From positions 124,001 through 188,000 of the forward strand of contig CANMXU010000001.1 in the NCBI GenBank assembly GCA_947501935.1: a DNA stretch of 64,000 nt, given 5' to 3'. This DNA is from an uncultured Alteromonadaceae bacterium (GTDB lineage Bacteria; Pseudomonadota; Gammaproteobacteria; Enterobacterales; Alteromonadaceae). How positions within the stretch are numbered: position 1 is the first letter of the stretch; each line of letters opens with the position of its first letter. Position numbers and translations under genes: made by a program. This document shows positions 28,714 to 38,026 of this stretch, piece after piece. Under the pieces are notes generated by a model. The model was not told the DNA's origin. It was given only the letters and a program-made list of their open reading frames with translations, and did not search any database.

Positions 28714-31323
28714 TTATAAAGAACCACGAATACCTAATGAGAAAGTACGTCCGTAGTTGGTGTAACCACCAAAGTAATTATCTCCTACGAACCAATCTTG
28801 AGTTTCGCCAGTTAAGTTCATACCGTTAAAGTAAATGCTCATTTTATCATTAAGTTTATACGATACATTCATATCTAACGTGCCAAAAGCTGAGCTATTG
28901 GTCGTTGCCTGATTCGACATCCCGACACCGTTTACAATCTCATCATTCCATGAATACGAAAAACGTACTGACCAGTCGTCTTGCTCAAAAAACGTTGTGG
29001 CATTAAATGAGTTTTTCGCAACGCCTTCTAATTGGTCACGGATCATTTCCTCACCATCAATATATAAAGCGTCAGTATCGGTGAAGGTATAATTAAGTTG
29101 CACACCAAAGCCGTTGTACGGATATGGAAGTTCAGTGAAAATTTGCTGATATGAAACTTCTAAACCTTTTACGCTAGCCTCACTACCGTTGACCTTTTTC
29201 TCGATCAAGTAAGTGTCGCCGTTGTATTCTTGATTTTCATATTGGGTTTGAATAAAAGAAGTTATGTCTTTATAAAAAACCCCCGCCATTAAGGCTGAAG
29301 TTTGATTAAAGTACCACTCCCAAGCAAGATCGACTTGATTTGCTCTAAAAGGGTCAAGCTCAGGATTACCAGCACTACCTTCTAATACCGTACCACTTGA
29401 ATCAAAGGTCAGCTTAGGCGATAAATCAGCTAAATCTGGGCGCGTCATTACCTTGGCTGCTGAAAACCTTAATAACATATTGGCATCTAATTCGAGGACA
29501 GCATTTAACGAGGGTAAAACATCTGAGTAGCTGTTGTCATAAGAAACCGCCTGAACGGCGTCATTACCTAAGCCATCTTTATATGTCTCGTGGCCTGAAC
29601 TGGTTTGCGCGGTATGTACATAACGTACACCAACATTACCACGCAGTGGTAAATTAAATAATGAGCTGTCAAAATCGACCATGGCATAAGCTGAAGTGAT
29701 CTGTTCATCAATCACGTATGAATTAAGCTTGTCTTGGTCAGTTAGTTCACCCGCTAATGCTGCGTCTTCATCCCAACTTGACCAAAACATTTCTTCATTA
29801 GGTACTAACCACGTCAAATCGCCTGTGCCTAAAAAGTCATCAACAGGGAATGGGTCGTAATATTCATCACCAAAATAAATGCCTGAAATATTGTCAGTAA
29901 TGATGAAGTCACGGCGGTTATATTCGCGACTACGATTACGTAATTTTGTACCTAGCTTTAAGGTATGAAATACATCAGAGTTAGTCATTCTTGAAGCGTC
30001 AAATTGCAATGCTTGCTCTTTATCTAAGGCATCTATCGTTCGATACTCTAAGCGGCGGCCAGCATTCATACTTGCATCGTTAGGATCGTAACCATCAGTA
30101 AACTCAAAGTCAGGAATATTACCGTTCCCTGCTTCAGGAAAATCTATCGATAAACCTAAGTTACGATCAGTTTCGAGTCTTGTGCGTCTAATCGGGTCAT
30201 TGGTATAACTGTGTGCTTGAGCAATAAAAGCTGAAGTGGTTAAATTCCAATCATCACCAAAATATTCAACGCTGAACTTGCTCGATAAATTATTATCAAT
30301 AATGCCTGATGTTTCGCGGCCAATTCTTGATTGTGCAGAGTCGGTATGGCCGGAAAGGTTTGAGTCGTCATCATAAACAAAACTTTCTGGATCCCAATCA
30401 AGTACCATACCTTGCTCGTCATAATCGACTTTTTGGCGGGTATAAAGTACCTCGGCTAAAATGTTAAAGCGATCATTCGGCTGCCATTGAAGCGCCGTTG
30501 AAAGACCCGTTCGCTGACGATCTTCTTGCTCAAGTGTTGGTCTAATTTGGTTCGGCAACATGCCCTCAAAAGGCGACTCATCAATACCGGTAGTATATTT
30601 AACTTCATTCACCCGATCTTGCCTTGTGGTTCGCTCTGCATAAGCAGCAGAAACTAAAACACCAAAGTCTTTTTCGTCATTTACCCAGTTATACAAGCCT
30701 GAGATACGCGGATTAACATCGTCAGCTAAGCCAGCATAGCTTGACTCCATCGAGCCTTTGGCTACAGTTTCACCAATATCAAGTGGCTTGTATGTTTTAA
30801 CATTGACAATACCACCGATGGCGCCTTCATCAAGGTTGGCCGTTGGGCTTTTTATCACTTCTAAACCTGAAATAAGTTCTGCAGGTAAGGTGTCATATCT
30901 AAATTGACGACCTGTTTGGCTAGAGTTACGCACATTTTCATTTACCGCCATGCTTTGCCCGTTAACCGTAGTTACTTGAAACTCACCACCTAAGCCGCGA
31001 ACTCGTACATAAACGCCCTCGCCTCGGTCACGAGTAATTGCCACACCCGGTACTTTCTCCAACGCTTCAGCAACGTTGTTTGCAGGAAATTTACCTATAT
31101 CTTCGGCTTCAATTGAGTCGACATAGTTATTTGAAAATTTACGATTATTCAGTGCTTGATTAACACTTCGAGCATAAGATGTTTTTACCGTAATAACTTC
31201 TACACTTTCATCTTCAACCGCTTGTTCGGCATCGGCAGCCATTAAAGTTAGAGGGAATATTACCAAAGGAGTTGCCACAAAAACCGCATTTCGTACAGCA
31301 ACAGTGAGTGATTTAAGTTTCAT
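28714..31323 (-). CDS. TonB-dependent receptor (Xanthomonas/Caulobacter type)
   Basis: This roughly 869-residue outer-membrane receptor has a signal peptide, then the family hallmark N-R-K-F-S-N-N-Y-V-D-S-I, a plug domain (I-G-K-F-P-A-N-N-V-A-E-A-L and R-V-R-G-L-G) and a long beta-barrel ending with a terminal aromatic strand (T-F-S-L-G-I-R-G-S-L). The TonB box is probably the V-E-V-I-T-V segment near residue 40. A longer frame opens at 31455, but its first 44 residues are hydrophobic non-signal sequence and ATG 31323 gives a normal signal peptide. Receptors of this type often import oligosaccharides or other organic nutrients. It probably forms an operon with the PHP hydrolase. Confidence 0.92.
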   Translation of the reverse strand: MKLKSLTVAVRNAVFVATPLVIFPLTLMAADAEQAVEDESVEVITVKTSYARSVNQALNNRKFSNNYVDSIEAEDIGKFPANNVAEALEKVPGVAITRDRGEGVYVRVRGLGGEFQVTTVNGQSMAVNENVRNSSQTGRQFRYDTLPAELISGLEVIKSPTANLDEGAIGGIVNVKTYKPLDIGETVAKGSMESSYAGLADDVNPRISGLYNWVNDEKDFGVLVSAAYAERTTRQDRVNEVKYTTGIDESPFEGMLPNQIRPTLEQEDRQRTGLSTALQWQPNDRFNILAEVLYTRQKVDYDEQGMVLDWDPESFVYDDDSNLSGHTDSAQSRIGRETSGIIDNNLSSKFSVEYFGDDWNLTTSAFIAQAHSYTNDPIRRTRLETDRNLGLSIDFPEAGNGNIPDFEFTDGYDPNDASMNAGRRLEYRTIDALDKEQALQFDASRMTNSDVFHTLKLGTKLRNRSREYNRRDFIITDNISGIYFGDEYYDPFPVDDFLGTGDLTWLVPNEEMFWSSWDEDAALAGELTDQDKLNSYVIDEQITSAYAMVDFDSSLFNLPLRGNVGVRYVHTAQTSSGHETYKDGLGNDAVQAVSYDNSYSDVLPSLNAVLELDANMLLRFSAAKVMTRPDLADLSPKLTFDSSGTVLEGSAGNPELDPFRANQVDLAWEWYFNQTSALMAGVFYKDITSFIQTQYENQEYNGDTYLIEKKVNGSEASVKGLEVSYQQIFTELPYPYNGFGVQLNYTFTDTDALYIDGEEMIRDQLEGVAKNSFNATTFFEQDDWSVRFSYSWNDEIVNGVGMSNQATTNSSAFGTLDMNVSYKLNDKMSIYFNGMNLTGETQDWFVGDNYFGGYTNYGRTFSLGIRGSL

Positions 31324-31848
31324 GTTTTTTCCAGTTATTATTAAAAGCGCGGTCAAAGTAACTGGGGAATGTGACAGTGCCGTGAAAGAAATATTACAGT
31401 AAAAAATCAATTTACAAATAACGAAAACCACAATAAACAACCAAAAACCAAACACTTAACGGCACATCTAAATTCAAAAACAAACACCATCAACACAAAA
31501 AGAAACAACAAAACACCAATTTCACACACTATTTATTCATAAGAACAAAACTTAGCTGTTTAATTTCATCAGCCCCCACCAAAAAATTAGCCATACCGCT
31601 GTAAACGGTTATAAAACATCAGATATGCACAAAACCTGATGAACTAGATTCAGGCTTTATATGCACTGAACTGTTGAAAGCAATACCAGCAGAATTTTTA
31701 TTAAGCACATTAAAAACTGATCATTGAAAAACAATTAATATCAAATTCGGTATATACCAAACCCAATAAAAACCATATACGTAATTAATTATTACTTCTA
31801 TTATCTAGCCATCACTTAAACAAAATTTAAACAGAAAAGGTAATAGTT
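31324..31848. promoter_or_regulatory. Divergent control region between TonB receptor and DUF1254 gene
   Basis: This 525-base gap carries leftward and rightward promoters. Candidate sites are a perfect GGTATATACC palindrome at 31749-31758, flanked TT/AA to make a longer imperfect palindrome, and a LacI-operator-like TGTAAACGGTTATA at 31600-31613. An 8-base direct repeat ATATGCAC (31623-31630 and 31659-31666) flanks a CCTGA/TCAGG hairpin. No LacI regulator lies in the window, so these remain sequence observations. No small gene was recognised. Confidence 0.4.
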
Positions 31849-33204
31849 ATGAAAAGAACACTTTTAGCCCTAACACTTGCAGGTGCGATGTTTTGCATTC
31901 CTGCTATGGCAACTTCAGCAAATATTACGGTACCTGTAGCAGAAGCAGCAGTCGCAGTTAAAGCACAAGACACTAAGCAATTAGCACAACTTGCTTATGA
32001 ATATGCCTTTTCAATTGACGAAGCATATAAATACTTTTACGAAACGGTAGTAAAAGCTGACAGTCCGTTAAATCGCTTTCAAAATATTCGAGTATTAGCT
32101 GATGATACTTATACCGCTCATCCGACTATCAATAACGATACCCTTCACCTTATGGGTTGGATGGACTTAGCTGCTGAGCCAGTTATTATTACCGTGCCAG
32201 ATCATGACGAAGGCCGTTACTGGTTATTCCACACCATGAATATGCAACACTTTACTGACTCTGCATTTGGCTCTCCAGATCGTGGCACTAAAGGCGGTAT
32301 GTTTATGTACGCTGTTGAGGGTTGGGAAGGAGAAGTACCAGCCAGTGTTGACAAAGTCATTTATGTTGAACACCCGTTAGTTAAAATGATGGGCCGCATT
32401 ATGGACTTAGGTGGTGACGACTCAGCTAAAGCACAAAAATTAATGGACCAATGGAGTATTCGTACTTTATCAGCCTTCTTAGGACAAAAAGGCCCTAAAC
32501 CAGCCATTCGTAATTACCCAAACCCTGAAAGCAGTAATTGGTTAGAACGAACCAACTTCATTCTTAGTGAAGGTACCATGCGTGATCATGACGCTGATTT
32601 ATTGAAAAAATTTGCATCAATAAAGCTAGGCGCACCTGTGAATACTCCATTATCTAAGCAAGAGTTACAGATGATAGAAACAGGACAGAAAGATGGTTTT
32701 GAACATATTAAAAATGCAGGTTTCGACGACTCACGTGACGTATTAGGCACTCGTGAAGAAATGACAGCAGTTCCTAGTTTTCAACATGCATACGGTACAT
32801 TAATGGGGCAATGGGGCTTACCTGCTGCACACACTATGTATTCTGGTGAATTCTTTGATAGTGAAGGTAAACCACTTGATGGCAGCACAAACAACTACAC
32901 CGTAACTTTCACTGCACCACCTGTAGAAAGCTTCTGGTCATACACAGCTTACAGTGGCAAAAGTCGTTTTATGCACTATAACAGCCTTAATCGTCATTCG
33001 CGTGGTGACCGTACCCTTAAACCAAATGATGACGGCAGCTATACCATTTTTATGAGTTCAGATACTAAAGGTCAAGAAAACAACCCTAACTTCTTACCTA
33101 TTCCTGATCACAGCTGGTATGGCGTATTACGTATGTATACTCCAGGTGAAGACGTTCGTAATGATGTATGGAAAAGCACACGCTTTACGCGTATTGAAAA
33201 ATAG
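31849..33204 (+). CDS. Secreted DUF1254/DUF1214 domain protein
   Basis: The 451-residue protein has a clear signal peptide (M-K-R-T-L-L-A-L-T-L-A-G-A-M-F-C-I-P-A-M-A), then an N-terminal DUF1254-like domain (Y-E-Y-A-F-S-I-D-E-A-Y near residue 50) and a C-terminal DUF1214 domain (F-W-S-Y-T-A-Y and S-D-T-K-G-Q-E-N-N-P-N-F-L-P). The family is widespread in marine and soil bacteria, is often exported, and has no settled biochemical role. Here it is divergent from a TonB receptor/PHP unit and followed by its own terminator and a LysR gene. A role in handling the same imported compound is possible but only contextual. Confidence 0.85.
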   Translation: MKRTLLALTLAGAMFCIPAMATSANITVPVAEAAVAVKAQDTKQLAQLAYEYAFSIDEAYKYFYETVVKADSPLNRFQNIRVLADDTYTAHPTINNDTLHLMGWMDLAAEPVIITVPDHDEGRYWLFHTMNMQHFTDSAFGSPDRGTKGGMFMYAVEGWEGEVPASVDKVIYVEHPLVKMMGRIMDLGGDDSAKAQKLMDQWSIRTLSAFLGQKGPKPAIRNYPNPESSNWLERTNFILSEGTMRDHDADLLKKFASIKLGAPVNTPLSKQELQMIETGQKDGFEHIKNAGFDDSRDVLGTREEMTAVPSFQHAYGTLMGQWGLPAAHTMYSGEFFDSEGKPLDGSTNNYTVTFTAPPVESFWSYTAYSGKSRFMHYNSLNRHSRGDRTLKPNDDGSYTIFMSSDTKGQENNPNFLPIPDHSWYGVLRMYTPGEDVRNDVWKSTRFTRIEK

Positions 33205-33248
33205 TTATTTTCTAAAGGTGCTCCAACAACCCACTAGATAAAATAACC

Positions 33249-33284
33249 AGCAGCCATAAGAGCATTTCTTATGGCTGCTTTTTT
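33249..33284 (+). terminator. Terminator after the DUF1254 gene
   Basis: AGCAGCCATAAGA (33249-33261) pairs perfectly with TCTTATGGCTGCT (33267-33279), followed by five more Ts. Confidence 0.92.
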
Positions 33285-33351
33285 GTATCGAATAACAAAA
33301 CAAAAAGTGAGGTGGCCAATACATACAACTAACTTTCAATGCACAAAAATA

Positions 33352-33372
33352 CTAACGTTATAATTATGTTAG
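33352..33372 (+). promoter_or_regulatory. Candidate LysR-type regulator binding site
   Basis: CTAAC (33352-33356) and GTTAG (33368-33372) form an inverted repeat with 11 bases between the arms, the T-N11-A layout of LysR sites. A second half-site CTAACGT follows at 33388-33394. It lies 74 bases upstream of the LysR start and is the natural place for autoregulation. Confidence 0.5.
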
Positions 33373-33445
33373 AATATTTTGGTCACGCTAACGTATATAG
33401 CATCGTTGGTAAGTTCATTTTATTGATTAAATAACGGTTTTTCAT

Positions 33446-34354
33446 ATGCAAAAAATTGATCTTAATTTACTGCTAACCCTACGAGTTTTATTAAAAGTTC
33501 GTAGTACAACCTTGGCCGCCAAAGAACTAAAAACCAGTCAATCAGCCGTAAGTCGTTCATTATTAAAATTACGCGAACTCATGGCCGATGAAATTTTAGT
33601 ACGCAAAGGGCAAAGCCTCGAATTAACCGTTAAAGGTGAGCAACTTGCTGCAGAACTGCCTCAGCTATTATCGCAAGTAACCGCATTATTTGATAAAAAC
33701 CACTTTGATCCGCAATCATGTAAAGAAAAAATCACCATCGCGATGAACGCATCTATTGCTGAATGGATTGTGCCATCTTTTATGCAATACCTATCTAATG
33801 AAGCGCCGAGCATAGAGTTAACCATTGATGATTGGGGCGATTCAGCGCCAAAGCAATTATCACAAGGCAGTACCAGAATGGGGCTAAATTACTTTCCATT
33901 AGACTTACCTAAAAGTTTTATTCAGCATAAATTAGGAGCAGATGACTTCGTATTAGTTTGTCGAAGAGATCACCCTTTAAGTAAAGAAAAATGCATAACG
34001 CTTGAGCATATAAAACAATATTCATTAGCCGTACATGTCATGAAAGATTGGAACGACTCAGCCCCACGTGCCGAGAAAGAGCTACAAAAGTACGATATAA
34101 GCCTCAATGTAAAAATTCGTTGTCGTCACTTAAGTATTATTTTACGTATTTTATTAGACTCAGACTTAATCTTCTTTAGCGCAAAACTGCCTGCAGCGCA
34201 GCTCGATGACAGATATATAAGCATTCCCTTCAGTGAAGAAATCAATAAACCTAAAGGTGATATCGGGCTTTTTTACGCCAACCACTACGCCAGTGACCCG
34301 ATGACATTATGGCTTGAAAAAGCACTGAAAAAAGTAATTAAGCAGTTTATGTAA
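33446..34354 (+). CDS. LysR family transcriptional regulator
   Basis: The 302-residue protein has an N-terminal winged helix-turn-helix (A-A-K-E-L-K-T-S-Q-S-A-V-S-R-S-L-L-K-L-R, residues 25-44) and a C-terminal effector domain of the periplasmic-binding fold. The recognition helix S-Q-S-A-V-S-R is typical. The effector domain (residues 90-300) resembles the NodD/LeuO-like branch but gives no ligand clue. It sits between the DUF1254 gene and a TonB receptor on the same strand, so either or both could be targets. It has its own upstream region with a T-N11-A inverted repeat at 33352-33372. Confidence 0.92.
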   Translation: MQKIDLNLLLTLRVLLKVRSTTLAAKELKTSQSAVSRSLLKLRELMADEILVRKGQSLELTVKGEQLAAELPQLLSQVTALFDKNHFDPQSCKEKITIAMNASIAEWIVPSFMQYLSNEAPSIELTIDDWGDSAPKQLSQGSTRMGLNYFPLDLPKSFIQHKLGADDFVLVCRRDHPLSKEKCITLEHIKQYSLAVHVMKDWNDSAPRAEKELQKYDISLNVKIRCRHLSIILRILLDSDLIFFSAKLPAAQLDDRYISIPFSEEINKPKGDIGLFYANHYASDPMTLWLEKALKKVIKQFM

Positions 34355-34588
34355 GCAAAAATAATAGCACTTAAAACCATAATCTACTTATCTCCTTCTG
34401 CTTTCTTTTTTCACATCAACACAGCTTAATTGTTTAATTTTCATCCTAATTTAATAACAAGCAAGTCTTTGTTCTACAATTCATGAAAAAGTCAGTGCTT
34501 TTCCTTGTGTAAATCCCAATCCTTTTCTACGTTAAAGAAGACCTTATCAACATTTAAACAACAACAGATAAGGCAAAAGGGAGAAAAC

Positions 34589-37045
34589 ATGAACAAAATA
34601 TATCGTATAGCACCTGTGGCTATAGCAATAAGTGCGTCTTTAACACACTTGTCAATCAATGCTGAAGAGCGAAAAATTGGTGATAATGCCAACGACACCG
34701 AAATAGAACGCATCATTACCGTTGGTACCCGTTTACCTAACCGAACTATGGCTGATAGCCCTGCTCCGGTAGATATTATTTCTGCTGAGGCTATTCAAAG
34801 CTCAGGCGCTACTAGTACACCTGATATGCTACGAAAATTAGCACCATCTTTTAACATGAACAATACTACCACCTCCGACGGCCAAGATTTAATGCGCCCG
34901 GCCACCTTACGTAGCTTAGGGCCAGACCAAGTATTGGTACTAATTAATGGTAAACGTCGCCATCAACAAGCAGTTGTCGCCGTACAAGAAAATGTTGGTC
35001 GTGGCAGTGCTGGTACCGATTTAAGCTCTATTCCAATGACGGCAATTTCACATATTGAAATACTGCGTGATGGCGCCGCCGCGCAATATGGCTCTGACGC
35101 CATTGCAGGTGTTATCAATATCGTGCTTAAAGACAATGAAGGCGGTAATGCTTGGGCACAATACGGTGAAACTTCTGAAGGGGACGGCGAAAAGTTCCAT
35201 CTTGGTGCTAACTATGGCTTTCAAATAAGTGACAATGCCACGCTTAATTTAACCTTTGAATATGCTGATAATGGTCAAATGAATCGTGCAGCACCAACAG
35301 CGTGGGATGGTTCGATCTCTCCTGAAAGAGTACTTTTATTAATAGGTGAAGCTGAAACAGAAATGACCAGCTTATGGGCAAATTTTTCCTACGATATTGG
35401 TGATGATAGTGAATTCTACGCTTTTGGCGGCATAACCAGTAAAGAAGGTGAATCATTAGGTTTTTTCCGTACAGCTAATGATAATCGCATTTGGAGCCAA
35501 TTACACCCAGAAGGTCTTACTCCTGCTTTAGGTTCTAAAAGTGAAGATACCTCTTTAGCCATAGGCTACAGAGTAGAATTTGATAACTGGGAGATAGATG
35601 CCAGTGTAGTCACGGGTGAAAACCGTTTTGAATTTAGTAACCTAGATTCAGTGAACGCCAGTTATGGCCCAGACAGCCCAACCAGTGCCTATGATGGCGC
35701 TTTAGTTTTTGAGCAAACCACCTTTAATGTTGATGCAATTACCTTCGTTGATTTTGGTTTTTATGTTGAAACCTCTATCGCCATTGGCGCCGAATATCGC
35801 ACTGACGGTTACAAACAAGAAGCCGGTGATGATGTTTCTTGGGCTCGTGGTGACACCCTATGTGGTGAAATTGCTAACCCAACGGGCGATCCAGCAGTTA
35901 TTGATTGTTTACCTGCAGAGCAAACCACGCCGGGTATGCAAGGTTTCCAAGGGTATAGCCCGAGCATGGCCATTGATAGTGATCGTAATAGCTTTGCTTT
36001 GTATATTGATTCAGAATCAAGCATTACTGAAGATTGGGTTTTAGCTGCAGCTATTCGTTATGAAGACTATGATGACTTTGGCAGTACCACTATTGGAAAG
36101 CTATCCACTCATTATACCTTTAACGACTATTTTGCCATGCGTGGTACCGCTTCTACTGGCTATAGAGCACCGGGTATGCAACAAGCTAATTTCACGCAAC
36201 GGTCAATTTCATTGGACAATGGCGAATTAGCAGATTTAGTCACTTTACGACCTCATGAAGATTTAGCCCAAGAACTTGGCTTTAAAGAGCTAGAAGAAGA
36301 AACCTCCACCAACTTTTCAGTGGGTATGGTATTAACACTCGATAACTTCAATTCAACCTTAGATATTTACCAAATAAATATTGATGACCGCATAGTATAT
36401 TCCGGCAATATTACCCGTGGAATTAATAGTGAAATTGATGCCTTTTTTGATAAATATTCAGGGCCGAACGAGGCATTAGATGGCGTAAGAAATGTTTCTT
36501 TATTTACCAATGCCATTGATACCGAAACTATGGGTATTGATTGGGTAAACCAATATACTCAAGAATTATCCGGTGGCGCTGAAGTAATTTATGAAATCAC
36601 TTATCATCATAACGACACTGAAGTCAGTGGTCTTAATACTTCATCAACGATAGTGCCTGATGAAGTGGTTTTTAATCATCCGCAAACTTTGTTAGTTGAA
36701 AAGGCTCAGCCGCAAGACCGAGCAAGCCTGTCAGCTATGTATGATCAAACCGATTGGTTAGTAACCGCACGAGCGACTTACTATGGTTCAGTTACCAGCG
36801 CTTCATATGGCACACCGGAAAATACTTGGAGCGCTAAAACTTTATTTGATGTTACCGCCCAGTGGCATATTAATGATCAGATAACTTTAAGTGGTGGCAT
36901 TCTCAACTTAACTGATGAATACCCTGATGAATGGGGTGAAAATGGTACTGGTTTAAAAGAGTTTGGTTTCACCTACGGCTGGGCAAGTTTCCCGTTTTCA
37001 TTAGCAGGTAGAGAATATTATGCCCGTATTTCTTATGATTTTTAA
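34589..37045 (+). CDS. TonB-dependent receptor
   Basis: This 818-residue outer-membrane receptor begins with a signal peptide (M-N-K-I-Y-R-I-A-P-V-A-I-A-I-S-A-S), a TonB box near E-R-I-I-T-V-G-T-R, and a plug domain (L-V-L-I-N-G-K-R-R and I-E-I-L-R-D-G-A-A-A-Q-Y-G-S-D-A-I-A-G-V). The beta-barrel ends Y-A-R-I-S-Y-D-F. A longer frame opens at 34505, but ATG 34589 follows an AAAGGGAG box and starts the signal peptide. The plug pattern is that of receptors for organic nutrients or siderophores; the ligand cannot be told from sequence. It is 234 bases downstream of the LysR gene, and a terminator follows. Confidence 0.93.
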   Translation: MNKIYRIAPVAIAISASLTHLSINAEERKIGDNANDTEIERIITVGTRLPNRTMADSPAPVDIISAEAIQSSGATSTPDMLRKLAPSFNMNNTTTSDGQDLMRPATLRSLGPDQVLVLINGKRRHQQAVVAVQENVGRGSAGTDLSSIPMTAISHIEILRDGAAAQYGSDAIAGVINIVLKDNEGGNAWAQYGETSEGDGEKFHLGANYGFQISDNATLNLTFEYADNGQMNRAAPTAWDGSISPERVLLLIGEAETEMTSLWANFSYDIGDDSEFYAFGGITSKEGESLGFFRTANDNRIWSQLHPEGLTPALGSKSEDTSLAIGYRVEFDNWEIDASVVTGENRFEFSNLDSVNASYGPDSPTSAYDGALVFEQTTFNVDAITFVDFGFYVETSIAIGAEYRTDGYKQEAGDDVSWARGDTLCGEIANPTGDPAVIDCLPAEQTTPGMQGFQGYSPSMAIDSDRNSFALYIDSESSITEDWVLAAAIRYEDYDDFGSTTIGKLSTHYTFNDYFAMRGTASTGYRAPGMQQANFTQRSISLDNGELADLVTLRPHEDLAQELGFKELEEETSTNFSVGMVLTLDNFNSTLDIYQINIDDRIVYSGNITRGINSEIDAFFDKYSGPNEALDGVRNVSLFTNAIDTETMGIDWVNQYTQELSGGAEVIYEITYHHNDTEVSGLNTSSTIVPDEVVFNHPQTLLVEKAQPQDRASLSAMYDQTDWLVTARATYYGSVTSASYGTPENTWSAKTLFDVTAQWHINDQITLSGGILNLTDEYPDEWGENGTGLKEFGFTYGWASFPFSLAGREYYARISYDF

Positions 37046-37083
37046 TATGACGACAGTATTATATTAACCACTTGCTAAAATCT

Positions 37084-37112
37084 AAAAAGCCCTGTTATTA
37101 CAGGGCTTTTTT
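37084..37112. terminator. Bidirectional terminator between TonB receptor and ssb
   Basis: AAAAAGCCCTGT (37084-37095) pairs with ACAGGGCTTTTT (37100-37111) across a four-base loop. The A and T tracts suit termination of both the rightward receptor and the leftward ssb gene. Confidence 0.9.
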
Positions 37113-37141
37113 ATGAAAATAACAAAGTTCTAAAAGATCAT

Positions 37142-37813
37142 TTAGAACGGAATGTCGTCATCAAAATCAATAGTAGGTTCTTGTGGGTTTACCTTAGGTG
37201 CTTGAGCAGGAGCTTGTTGTTGAAAGCCACCTTGCTGAGCTGGTGCTTGATAACCACCTTGAGCAGGAGCTTGTTGTTGAAAGCCACCTTGCTGAGCTGC
37301 AGGTTTTTGTTGTTGATAACCGCCTTGCTGAGCAGCAGGTTTAGCTTGTTGCTGGTAACCACCTTGTTGTTGGAAACCACCTTGCTGAGCTGCAGGTTTA
37401 GCTTGTTGCTGAAAGCCACCTTGTTGTGCAGGCGCTTGCTGTTGGAAGCCGCCTTGCTGTTGTTGACCAGCACCACGAGAGTCTAACATTTGCATATCGT
37501 TAACAACTATTTCTGTAGTGTATTGATCAACACCTTGCTGGTTTTGCCATTTACGCGTTTGCAAACGACCTTCAAGGTAAACTTTTGAACCTTTCTTGAT
37601 GTATTCGCCAGCAATTTCAGCTAAACGTTGATACATAACAATACGGTGCCATTCAGTTTTTTCTTTTTGCTCGCCTGATTGCTTGTCTTTCCATGTTTCT
37701 GAAGTTGCTACAGTAAAGTTGGCAACAGCACCACCATTTGGCATAAAACGTACTTCAGGATCTTGTCCTAAGTTACCGACAATAATTACTTTATTAATAC
37801 CACGACTGGCCAT
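37142..37813 (-). CDS. ssb: Single-stranded DNA-binding protein
   Basis: SSB coats single-stranded DNA in replication, recombination and repair. Residues 1-112 form the OB fold ([20 protein letters not shown]). The protein ends in the acidic tip D-F-D-D-D-I-P-F that docks partner proteins. Between them is an unusually long, repetitive linker of about 100 residues built from [11 protein letters not shown] and Q-Q-A-K-P-A-like units. At 223 residues it is longer than E. coli SSB (178). The repeats give low-complexity DNA at about 37190-37470 and long spurious frames on the other strand. No LexA-type CTGT-N8-ACAG site was seen upstream. Confidence 0.97.
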   Translation of the reverse strand: MASRGINKVIIVGNLGQDPEVRFMPNGGAVANFTVATSETWKDKQSGEQKEKTEWHRIVMYQRLAEIAGEYIKKGSKVYLEGRLQTRKWQNQQGVDQYTTEIVVNDMQMLDSRGAGQQQQGGFQQQAPAQQGGFQQQAKPAAQQGGFQQQGGYQQQAKPAAQQGGYQQQKPAAQQGGFQQQAPAQGGYQAPAQQGGFQQQAPAQAPKVNPQEPTIDFDDDIPF

Positions 37814-38026
37814 GCGTATTGTTCCTATTTGTTCAAGACGATTTTAAATATCGCAATATTCTACTATAGGATCAATTGGGTTTACACTACAAAGTTAAGC
37901 TCGGCGTGTAACTTATAGTTAACTCGTGGTTAACACATGCAAATTATTTATTTGTCGCTAACAAAGTAGCCACTTAAAAGCCATATTCTAGTGCTAAGGA
38001 AAAAGTGTATTGTTTGCTGAATTTGG

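Noticed and set aside
31324..31455. 44-residue upstream extension of the TonB receptor
   Set aside because: It adds a second hydrophobic stretch before a normal signal peptide, and ATG 31323 has a purine-rich site upstream.
37190..37470. Repetitive DNA that could be mistaken for a CRISPR array
   Set aside because: The units are contiguous in-frame coding repeats of the SSB linker with no unique spacers and no cas genes.
37181..37486. Long plus-strand frame rich in Leu opposite ssb
   Set aside because: It is the antisense of the Gln/Gly linker repeats; the SSB frame has clear homology.
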